Notes under the pieces: generated by a model | Told to the model about the DNA's origin: nothing | The model's database searches: none | Seen by the model: only the letters and a program-made list of their open reading frames with translations | From: JBMYQA01 sp049600855 | Lineage (GTDB): Bacteria > Bacteroidota > Bacteroidia > Cytophagales > Flammeovirgaceae | Reading direction: 5' to 3' | Assembly (NCBI GenBank): GCA_049600855.1 | Contig: JBMYQA010000372.1 | Location: 1 to 5,232, forward strand | Length of the DNA stretch: 5,232 bases | Translations under genes and position numbers: made by a program | Part shown: one piece after another, positions 1 through 5,232 of the stretch | How positions within the stretch are numbered: the first letter of the stretch is position 1 | Layout of the letters: every line of letters starts with the position of its first letter

Positions 1-148
1 TTATGGCTTTAAACTTTTTAATGATTTAAGAGACGGAAAAAGATGTGACATTTTTGCATCATAAACCATGCGTGATAAACACTAATAAGCTAAAGTAGAA
101 AAGAATTTTTTCTTAGTAGAAAGGAGCATGAATATTTTTATTGAAAAC

Positions 149-162
149 ATTAGTATACTAAT
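149..162. repeat. 14-bp perfect palindrome upstream of aspartate kinase
   Basis: ATTAGTATACTAAT reads identically on both strands, centred between 155 and 156. It covers the place where the -33 element of the predicted promoter should be, so a dimeric regulator bound here could block or recruit RNA polymerase. Without a loop it would be a poor RNA hairpin, which favours a DNA-binding role. No regulator is identified, and an AT-rich palindrome of this length could still arise by chance. Confidence 0.45.
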
Positions 163-179
163 AAATGTCATTAGCTTTG
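150..179 (+). promoter_or_regulatory. Predicted promoter of the aspartate kinase gene
   Basis: TAGCTTTG at 172-179 is an exact match to the Bacteroidota -7 consensus TAnnTTTG and is followed by CGGCC, a common context just before starts in this phylum. The -33 element is weak: TTAG at 150-153, 18 bp upstream, matches TTTG at three of four positions. Transcription would begin near 185-187, which leaves a leader of about 18-20 nt to the ATG at 205 and practically none to the ATG at 187. The call rests on pattern matching only. Confidence 0.5.
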
Positions 180-204
180 CGGCCAAATGCTTAACTCAAC
201 AAAC

Positions 205-1455
205 ATGCGTGTATTCAAATTTGGTGGAGCTTCTGTAAAAAACGCAGAAGCAGTTAGAAATGTGGCTGAAGTGATTCGTCATGAAGGGGCGGAAAAATTA
301 CTCGTGGTGGTTTCTGCCATGGGTAAAACGACTAATGCTTTAGAAGATATTCTGGATGCAGCTTATCGAAAACGCTATCAAAAGCGCTTTCGGGAGTTGC
401 GTTTATTTCATTATGATTTGATTGCCGAATTGTTTTCGCCTTCATCCAACAAGGTGTTCGAAGCCGTTGAAAAACTATTTCATGAATTAAATGCCGCACT
501 CAAGCAATTAGATGCGAATGAACCGTTCGAAAAAAATTACAGCAAGATTGTCAGTTTTGGTGAACGCATTTCATCTACCATTGTTGCGGCTTATTTGAAT
601 GAAGTAGGCATTACCACTGAACTGATCTTTGCGCCTGATTTTATCCGAACCAATGAAGATTGGCAAGAGGGGCAAGTCGATTGGGACAAAAGTGAGGCGT
701 TGTTGATGGAGTTGAAAAAGACCTTCAATGGTAAAGTGTTGTTGAGTCAGGGGTTTATAGGGGGAACAGCAGCCCAAGAAATCACTACCTTAGGCCGAGA
801 AGGATCTGACTTTTCGGCTGCAATTTTTGCCTATGGCCTTGGAGCGGAATCTGTTACCATTTGGAAAGACGTTCCTGGTGTACTCAGTGCCGACCCCAAG
901 CGGGTAAAGAAGACCAAGTTATTTCCAGAGTTATCTTACCAAGAAGCAGCCGAAATGACCTATTATGGAGCGAGTGTCATCCATCCTAAAACCATTAAAC
1001 CTTTAGCCAATAAAAAAATACCGCTGCACGTACGCTCATTTGTAAATATTGATCAATCAGGTACTTGTATTGGCGATTTTCAGCAACATCCCGAACCCTC
1101 CATCATCTTTAAAACCGATCAAAGTATTGTGCGTTTTGAAGCAAAAGATTTGTCAAATATCAACCAACGTACACTCACCAGATTAATTGAGACCATCTCT
1201 AACCTCACGATCAAGATTAACTTGATGATGAATACTGCCGTTTCTTTCTCCATATGTATCAATACCGTTCCGATCAAACTGGAGAAAATCAAAGAGGCAT
1301 TGGCTGATGAATTCATCATCACCACAAAAGACAACCTAGAATTAGTTACACTGAAAAATTATACGGACGCAGTTATCGCTGAATTTTATACCCCCGAAAC
1401 AGTGCTATTAGAGTTGAAAACCAAGCGAAATTTCCAATTTGTTCGCGAAGGATAA
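205..1455 (+). CDS. lysC: Aspartate kinase (monofunctional)
   Basis: This enzyme phosphorylates L-aspartate with ATP to 4-phospho-aspartate, the first step towards lysine (diaminopimelate), threonine, methionine and isoleucine, in the cytoplasm. Numbering from the Met at 205 (416 residues), the kinase domain shows KFGG at 5-8, SAMGKTTN at 37-44, SFGERIS at 117-123, GFIGG at 183-187, TTLGREGSDFSA at 194-205, WKDVPGVLSADP at 220-231 and GASVIHPKTI at 255-264, all in the family order. Residues from about 305 to the end form the ACT-type regulatory part, so feedback control by lysine or threonine is expected but not shown. The same frame is open from an ATG at 187, which would add MLNSTN; I prefer 205 because aspartate kinases normally begin M-x-V-x-K-F-G-G. 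There is no Shine-Dalgarno sequence before either start. Length is normal for a single-function enzyme, with no fused homoserine dehydrogenase. Family assignment is very secure; the exact start is less so. Confidence 0.96.
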   Translation: MRVFKFGGASVKNAEAVRNVAEVIRHEGAEKLLVVVSAMGKTTNALEDILDAAYRKRYQKRFRELRLFHYDLIAELFSPSSNKVFEAVEKLFHELNAALKQLDANEPFEKNYSKIVSFGERISSTIVAAYLNEVGITTELIFAPDFIRTNEDWQEGQVDWDKSEALLMELKKTFNGKVLLSQGFIGGTAAQEITTLGREGSDFSAAIFAYGLGAESVTIWKDVPGVLSADPKRVKKTKLFPELSYQEAAEMTYYGASVIHPKTIKPLANKKIPLHVRSFVNIDQSGTCIGDFQQHPEPSIIFKTDQSIVRFEAKDLSNINQRTLTRLIETISNLTIKINLMMNTAVSFSICINTVPIKLEKIKEALADEFIITTKDNLELVTLKNYTDAVIAEFYTPETVLLELKTKRNFQFVREG

Positions 1456-1484
1456 TTTTGTCCGATCAGGCTTTTCTTTTGTCC
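1456..1484 (+). repeat. Direct repeat TTTTGTCC after aspartate kinase
   Basis: TTTTGTCC occurs at 1456-1463, directly after the aspartate kinase stop codon, and again at 1477-1484. The starts are 21 bp apart, about two helical turns, so both copies face the same side of the DNA. Neither copy sits beside a GC-rich stem, so this does not look like a standard terminator. The function is unknown. Confidence 0.35.
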
Positions 1485-1488
1485 TAAT

Positions 1489-1516
1489 TTGACAGGAATG
1501 TCAACGATATTGACAT
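1489..1516. repeat. Three alternating TTGACA / TGTCAA half-sites (alternative hairpins)
   Basis: TTGACA (1489-1494), TGTCAA (1499-1504) and TTGACA (1510-1515) alternate in orientation. The middle copy can pair with the first, giving a 6-bp stem with a GGAA loop of the GNRA type, or with the third, giving a 7-bp stem (1498-1504 with 1510-1516) and a five-base loop. The two pairings exclude each other. The element lies 34 bp after the aspartate kinase stop. It could be an intrinsic end or processing site of that transcript, although it is AT-rich with only short T runs behind it, or a DNA operator with three half-sites. The sequence alone does not decide between these. Confidence 0.5.
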
Positions 1517-1560
1517 GTTTAGTGCGAAATTATCGCTTAATCCGTTGGTATAAAGAATAC

Positions 1561-1590
1561 TTGCATAGATATTGTAGGTAGCTAGCTTTG
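1561..1590 (+). promoter_or_regulatory. Predicted promoter of the DUF6702 gene
   Basis: TTG at 1561-1563 and TAGCTTTG at 1583-1590 are separated by 19 bp, which fits the Bacteroidota -33/-7 arrangement (TTTG and TAnnTTTG) recognised by the primary sigma factor of this phylum. The -7 box is an exact match; the -33 box reads CTTG instead of TTTG. The predicted start of transcription is near 1596-1597, giving a leader of about 60 nt before the ATG at 1657. This promoter separates the DUF6702 gene from aspartate kinase. Confidence 0.55.
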
Positions 1591-1595
1591 AGACG

Positions 1596-1619
1596 AACAA
1601 GTTTAAGCTTAAGCTTGTT
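1596..1619. repeat. 24-bp inverted repeat at the predicted transcription start
   Basis: The segment is palindromic about its centre at 1607/1608. Eleven of twelve pairs are perfect and the twelfth (T1602 with G1613) would be a G-U wobble in RNA. The outer arms are AACAAG (1596-1601) and CTTGTT (1614-1619), and the core TTAAGCTTAA (1603-1612) is itself a perfect palindrome. TTAAGCT recurs at 1603, 1609 and 1626. It lies 6 bp after the -7 box, where it could act as a +1 operator, or form a hairpin at the very 5' end of the mRNA that protects it from decay. Confidence 0.6.
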
Positions 1620-1656
1620 GATGTGTTAAGCTATAATTTTAAGTAACCGAATAGCT

Positions 1657-2142
1657 ATGGTAGCAAAATTGATCATGTCAATCAGCCTGATGATGATGGG
1701 AACGCATCCTATTCATGTGGCAGTAACTCAAATAGATCATAATGCAGCGGAGAAAACCTTACAAGTAACCCATAAAGTCTTTGTAGATGATTTTGAAAAT
1801 CGTTTAGAAGAACTATATCAGGCAGATTTGGAAATTGGATTGGCGGAAGAACATGCCCAATGTGACGAATACATTCAGAAATACCTTTCAACGTCTTTTA
1901 AGATGACCGTGAACGGAAAGTCTACACAAGCGATTTGGGTAGGCAAGGAGGTGGAAGGAGCAGCACTTTGGGTGTATGTAGAGTATCCAAATATAAAGCG
2001 GGTGAAAAACATTAAGTTGGAGAATCGAATTCTATTTGAGGCTTTTAATGACCAAAAAAACTTAGTACATTTCAATTACAAGGGAATCAAGAAGAGTTTA
2101 GTACATCAGAAGGATGAAGCCCTTGGTGAAGTCGATTTTTAA
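1657..2142 (+). CDS. DUF6702 family exported protein of unknown function
   Basis: The product is a 161-residue protein whose biochemical role is unknown. Residues 1-15 form a short basic-then-hydrophobic signal-like segment (one Lys, then Ile, Leu and many Met), and the mature part would start near Thr16-His17. The opening HPIHVAVTQIDHN (17-29), the following LQVTHKVFVDDFENRLEEL stretch, a central D-x-x-I-x-x-YL motif with the segment FKMTVNGK, and the late FNDQKNLVHF motif match my knowledge of DUF6702, a family of about 160-170 residues common in Bacteroidota. The ATG at 1657 is the only sensible start, as an in-frame stop lies at 1627-1629 with no ATG, GTG or TTG between; there is no Shine-Dalgarno sequence. 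It is probably its own transcript, with a promoter at 1561-1590. The signal segment is short, so export is likely but not certain. The protein has no lipobox cysteine and a single Cys, in the sequence AQCDEY. Confidence 0.85.
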   Translation: MVAKLIMSISLMMMGTHPIHVAVTQIDHNAAEKTLQVTHKVFVDDFENRLEELYQADLEIGLAEEHAQCDEYIQKYLSTSFKMTVNGKSTQAIWVGKEVEGAALWVYVEYPNIKRVKNIKLENRILFEAFNDQKNLVHFNYKGIKKSLVHQKDEALGEVDF

Positions 2143-2246
2143 TTGAATGCAAACCAGTGAACCACATTGAATAAACGATAAGGGTTAATAGTGATTGGGT
2201 TAACTGTTTATTTGATCATGAGTTTACAACTAATAAATCATCGTAA
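2143..2246. other. Intergenic region with short direct and inverted repeats
   Basis: This 104-bp gap has no convincing terminator and no exact promoter. It contains ATTGAAT twice (2142-2148 and 2166-2172, 24 bp apart), GGGTTAA twice (2182-2188 and 2197-2203, 15 bp apart), and an imperfect inverted repeat CAGTGAACC (2155-2163) with GGTTAACTG (2198-2206), eight of nine pairs with a 34-base loop. TTTATTTG at 2207-2214 matches seven of eight positions of the -7 consensus, but no TTG sits at the right distance upstream. If it works, transcription of the next gene would begin near 2220. Confidence 0.35.
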
Positions 2247-5072
2247 GTGAGAGTATTAAAGATTATTGCGAGTCTAGTTATTGTGTTGTTAGTAACCGCA
2301 GAAAATGCTTGGTCAACACACATTAGGGCGGGTTGTATTGCCTTACAACGGATTGATACAGGAAACCCGAACTCATTAACTTATAATATCATTGTTGACC
2401 TTTATCGCGATACCCAAGGGGTGCAGTTTCAAAGTGGCGAAGTTGATTTTGGCGATGGTACAGTAGTTACCCTAAATGAAGGCGATTATGTATTGCAAGG
2501 TACAGTAGGTACAGGAACTGAGCACTTTCAAGTCGTATTAACGCATGTGTATCCTTCAGCAGCTCGGTATACCATTAGCTTTTTTGAAAGAAATCGGAAT
2601 GAGTCGGTATGTAATATGTTTGCCTCTGGTCAAACGCCCTTTTACATTGAATCAGAATTTTTAGTATCGCCCTTTTTAGGATTTAACCGCACCCCACAAT
2701 TGTTGCTTCCTCCCATTGATCGCGGTGTACAAGGGCAACGCTACATTTACAACCCAGGTGCTTTTGATGCAGATGGAGATAGCCTTTCGTTCGAATTGAC
2801 AGTGCCTAAGCAAAGTCAAGGATTAGAGGTGATCAATTACCGTTCTCCCAATGACCTTGCATTTAGCATTCAGCAAGAAAATGGAGATACACCCCCCATT
2901 TTTGCTATGGATCCAATTTCTGGTGATTTGATTTGGGATGCGCCTGAAAACTGTACGTGTACCCGTTTTACGCAAGGGAATGAGGTAGGAGAATACAACG
3001 TGGCTTTTTATGTGGTAGAGTGGCGAGATGGTGTCCCGATTTCGCGTATCAATTGTGATATGCAAATTATCATTACCTGTGAAGACAATGATCGACCAGA
3101 ACTTTTTGTGCCCAATGATACGTGTGTGATTGCCGGAAATTCCATTTCAGATACAATTCGTGCAGTAGATCCGAATAATGACCTGCTGTTACTACAGGCC
3201 TTTTTACCCTTAGATTCCATGAAGTTTGACGTACTGGGATTACAACCACCAAATGGTGAAGAGGCAGGTGTTTTTAGTTGGGAAACCACTTGCGAGGATG
3301 TTCGAATAGCGCCTTATCCCGCTTTTTTTAGAACACAAGAATTGAATAATACAGGTTTAACGCAGCTTTCGGATATCAAAATTTGGAACATTACCGTAGT
3401 CGGTCCTTCGCCAGAGGGCTTAGTTTCAAGTGTTGATCAGCCAAATGCGAGCATCACCTTAGATTGGTCAAATTACGCCTGTGCGGATGCTGCTGATTCA
3501 ATGACAATTTGGCGTAGAAGAGGCTCTTTTGATTTTACACCTGATGTATGTCAAACAGGATTACCTGATTTTACAGGCTATCAAAAAATAGGTGCTGTAC
3601 CCATTGGCACAACGACGTTTATAGATAATAATAATGGGGAAGGTTTAGAACGTGGCTCAAATTATTGCTACCGCATCGTTGCTGTATTCAACGAAGATGG
3701 AAGTGGCTTTGCAGAAAGTCTCACTTCGATAGAGGTCTGTGAATTTATTGAAAGCGTAGCGCCTTATCCAGTAGAGGTGAGTGTCCAATCAACTGCTCAA
3801 ACTATTGGCAGCATTCAAGTCACGTGGACCAAACCCATTAATGTGGATGAAGTAACTTTCCCAAAACCATGGACCTATCAATTGGCACGCGCAACAGGAT
3901 TAACAGGTACGGCAGGTTATGTGAACTTAGGGCAAACCTTTGCGGAAGATGACACGACTTTTTTAGATACCAACCTCAATACGGAAGATGAGGCTTACAA
4001 TTATCGAATCTTATTTTTCTCCAATGGAAATTTAGTAGACTCATCACTTACTGCTTCTTCGGTCAGACTGGCTGCTACTCCTGCTGTGAGTTCCATTCAG
4101 TTAACTTGGAATGCTGATGTACCTTGGAATAATACAGATGCGAATAAACGATTCCACTACATTTATCGAGAGGATAATGATAACCCAGGTACTTTTAATC
4201 TGATCGATAGTGTGGATGTGATTGTCAATGGACTGGCTTATTTAGACGATGGTTCGTTTAATGGTGAACCCTTAGAAGATGCAGAACAATATTGTTATTT
4301 TGTCACTACGGTAGGATCTTATGATTTTCCTCAAATTCGGGATTCCTTGCCAAACGATTCCCAAGAAATTTGTGCGATTGTATTAGACTCTGTTCCTCCT
4401 TGCCCACCAATATTAAGTTTGGAGGAATTGGATTGCTCTACCTTACAGCAAGAGTTACCCATTGTGGTTGATCCAATTACCAATGAACCCGTCAATTGTG
4501 ATGAAGTGAATTTGTATGATAATGAGTTGAGTTGGGTAGATGACTTAAGTGCTGGTTGTGAGCAAGATATCCAATTTTATCGCTTATACTTTTCGGAGGA
4601 TGAAACCTCGAACTTTACCTTACTATTAGATTCCATTTTGGAGATGGATTATATACACGATAGTTTAACCAATGTAGCCATTTGTTATTACGTCACTGCA
4701 GTAGATGATTTTGGGAATGAAAGTGCGCCAAGTAATATCGTATGTAATCAAAATTGTCCTTTTTATGAATTACCCAATGCATTTTCTCCTAACAATGATG
4801 GCATAAATGACGTTTATATGCCTATACGTTGTCCTCGATTTGTGGCAAAAGTCGAATTTTCCGTATATAACCGTTGGGGAGATTTGGTCTACCAAAGTGA
4901 TGATAATATCAATTTAGATTGGGACGGAAGAAATCGGAATGGTAGTGTATTACCGACTGGCACATACTATTACCATGCAAAAGTATTTTTCAATACCTTT
5001 GATGCAGGAGATTTTGAGGAAGAACGCAAAGGCACCATTCAATTGCTTCTTGGAGGAAGTTCTGGAGGATAA
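2247..5072 (+). CDS. Secreted multidomain protein with type B T9SS (gliding motility-associated, CHU_C) C-terminal domain
   Basis: This 941-residue protein is probably exported by Sec and then carried across the outer membrane by the type IX secretion system, to be released or held at the cell surface. Residues 1-23 are a signal peptide with likely cleavage at AWS|THIRAG. Residues 24-135 resemble the N-terminal part of many gliding-associated proteins and contain the PKD-like DFGDGT (67-72). Residues 145-385 hold cadherin-like features, including FDADGDSLSF (173-182). About four Fn3-like modules follow (roughly 388-500, 501-608, 609-713, 714-836). Residues 840-935 are the sorting domain: LPNAFSPNNDGINDVY (842-857), VYNRWGDLVYQS (873-884), WDG (892-894), TGTYYYHAKV (904-913) and KGTIQL (928-933). 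The mature part has 22 cysteines. The GTG start is fixed by an in-frame TAA directly before it and the intact signal peptide after it. No catalytic domain is visible, so an adhesive or structural role is inferred. Confidence 0.92.
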   Translation: MRVLKIIASLVIVLLVTAENAWSTHIRAGCIALQRIDTGNPNSLTYNIIVDLYRDTQGVQFQSGEVDFGDGTVVTLNEGDYVLQGTVGTGTEHFQVVLTHVYPSAARYTISFFERNRNESVCNMFASGQTPFYIESEFLVSPFLGFNRTPQLLLPPIDRGVQGQRYIYNPGAFDADGDSLSFELTVPKQSQGLEVINYRSPNDLAFSIQQENGDTPPIFAMDPISGDLIWDAPENCTCTRFTQGNEVGEYNVAFYVVEWRDGVPISRINCDMQIIITCEDNDRPELFVPNDTCVIAGNSISDTIRAVDPNNDLLLLQAFLPLDSMKFDVLGLQPPNGEEAGVFSWETTCEDVRIAPYPAFFRTQELNNTGLTQLSDIKIWNITVVGPSPEGLVSSVDQPNASITLDWSNYACADAADSMTIWRRRGSFDFTPDVCQTGLPDFTGYQKIGAVPIGTTTFIDNNNGEGLERGSNYCYRIVAVFNEDGSGFAESLTSIEVCEFIESVAPYPVEVSVQSTAQTIGSIQVTWTKPINVDEVTFPKPWTYQLARATGLTGTAGYVNLGQTFAEDDTTFLDTNLNTEDEAYNYRILFFSNGNLVDSSLTASSVRLAATPAVSSIQLTWNADVPWNNTDANKRFHYIYREDNDNPGTFNLIDSVDVIVNGLAYLDDGSFNGEPLEDAEQYCYFVTTVGSYDFPQIRDSLPNDSQEICAIVLDSVPPCPPILSLEELDCSTLQQELPIVVDPITNEPVNCDEVNLYDNELSWVDDLSAGCEQDIQFYRLYFSEDETSNFTLLLDSILEMDYIHDSLTNVAICYYVTAVDDFGNESAPSNIVCNQNCPFYELPNAFSPNNDGINDVYMPIRCPRFVAKVEFSVYNRWGDLVYQSDDNINLDWDGRNRNGSVLPTGTYYYHAKVFFNTFDAGDFEEERKGTIQLLLGGSSGG

Positions 5073-5113
5073 ATAATGGTGTATAAACTCATGTTAAACT
5101 AAACATAGGAAGG

Positions 5114-5232
5114 ATGAACGATAAAGAAACCGCACAGGAGGAACATAAAGATGGAAAGGAAATTCAAGATACCCCATTCTTTAAGCAAGTATTAATGACT
5201 GCTTCGGAATTGATCATTAATCGCTTTCGGGT
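5114..5232 (+). CDS. Start of an unidentified gene, cut by the window end
   Basis: The first 39 codons of an open frame run to the window edge without a stop. The product begins MNDKETAQEEHKDGKEIQD, a strongly charged and probably disordered head, followed by TPFFKQVLMTASELIINRFR, which could be an amphipathic helix. I do not recognise the family, and no signal peptide or membrane segment is visible yet. The ATG at 5114 is the only reasonable start, because a stop lies in frame at 5084-5086 with no ATG, GTG or TTG in between. AGGAAGG at 5107-5113 directly touches the ATG; it looks like a Shine-Dalgarno sequence but is closer than usual. The 41-bp gap after the large secreted protein has no clear terminator or promoter, so co-transcription is possible. 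Confidence 0.6.
   Translation, partial: MNDKETAQEEHKDGKEIQDTPFFKQVLMTASELIINRFR

Noticed and set aside
2..64. Open frame of 20 codons ending in TAA at the left edge, possibly the tail of an upstream gene on the + strand
   Set aside because: Twenty open codons are expected often by chance, and the residues (ending RDGKRCDIFAS) match no family I recognise.
1..69. Minus-strand frame from an ATG at 69 down to a stop at 1-3
   Set aside because: Only 22 codons, no promoter or ribosome binding site visible, and the composition is low in information.
101..116. AAGAA-TTTT-TTCTT mini-hairpin with a T run, as a possible terminator of an upstream gene
   Set aside because: A five-pair stem with a single G-C pair is too weak to call a terminator.
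571..777. Minus-strand open frame inside aspartate kinase
   Set aside because: It is antisense to a strongly conserved coding region and its product has no recognisable features.
1119..1334. Minus-strand open frame inside the regulatory part of aspartate kinase
   Set aside because: It is a shadow of the real gene, with no start signals and no family resemblance.
1709..2075. Two overlapping minus-strand open frames across the DUF6702 gene
   Set aside because: Both lie inside a well-supported coding region and look like translations of its antisense.
2823..3289. Two minus-strand open frames inside the large secreted protein gene
   Set aside because: They are shadows within a coding frame that is continuous and domain-consistent on the + strand.
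5137..5196. GGAGG followed by an ATG at 5152, a possible alternative start in another frame
   Set aside because: The frame stops after 14 codons, while the frame from 5114 stays open to the window edge.

Overview
The window looks like chromosomal DNA of a Bacteroidota bacterium, probably a gliding or Cytophaga-like lineage; the exact genus cannot be read from it. Three things support this: the large gene ends in a gliding-motility-associated (CHU_C, type B type IX secretion) sorting domain, the middle gene belongs to the Bacteroidota-typical DUF6702 family, and the best promoters follow the Bacteroidota -7 pattern TAnnTTTG, with most starts lacking a Shine-Dalgarno sequence. The DNA is AT-rich and all recognisable genes lie on the + strand.

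Layout: positions 1-186 are non-coding as far as can be seen and hold a -7 element (172-179) and a 14-bp perfect palindrome (149-162). Aspartate kinase follows, with a preferred start at 205 and its end at 1455. A 201-bp intergenic region (1456-1656) is unusually structured: a repeated TTTTGTCC, three alternating TTGACA/TGTCAA half-sites that can form two mutually exclusive hairpins, a good Bacteroidota promoter (1561-1590), and a 24-bp near-perfect inverted repeat at the predicted transcription start. A small exported DUF6702 protein is encoded at 1657-2142. A second intergenic region of 104 bp carries short direct and inverted repeats. A 941-residue secreted multidomain protein (2247-5072) runs from a signal peptide through a PKD-like/cadherin-like front part and about four Fn3-like modules to the type B sorting domain. 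After 41 bp a further gene starts at 5114 and runs off the window; its product is not recognisable from 39 residues.

The genes do not form an obvious pathway. Aspartate kinase is housekeeping amino-acid biosynthesis, whereas the DUF6702 protein and the 941-residue protein are both envelope or exported proteins. The structured intergenic regions suggest separate transcription units. I see no mobile element, CRISPR array, RNA gene or clear new defence or biosynthetic system. The most worthwhile leads are the regulatory-looking repeats around 1489-1516 and 1596-1619.
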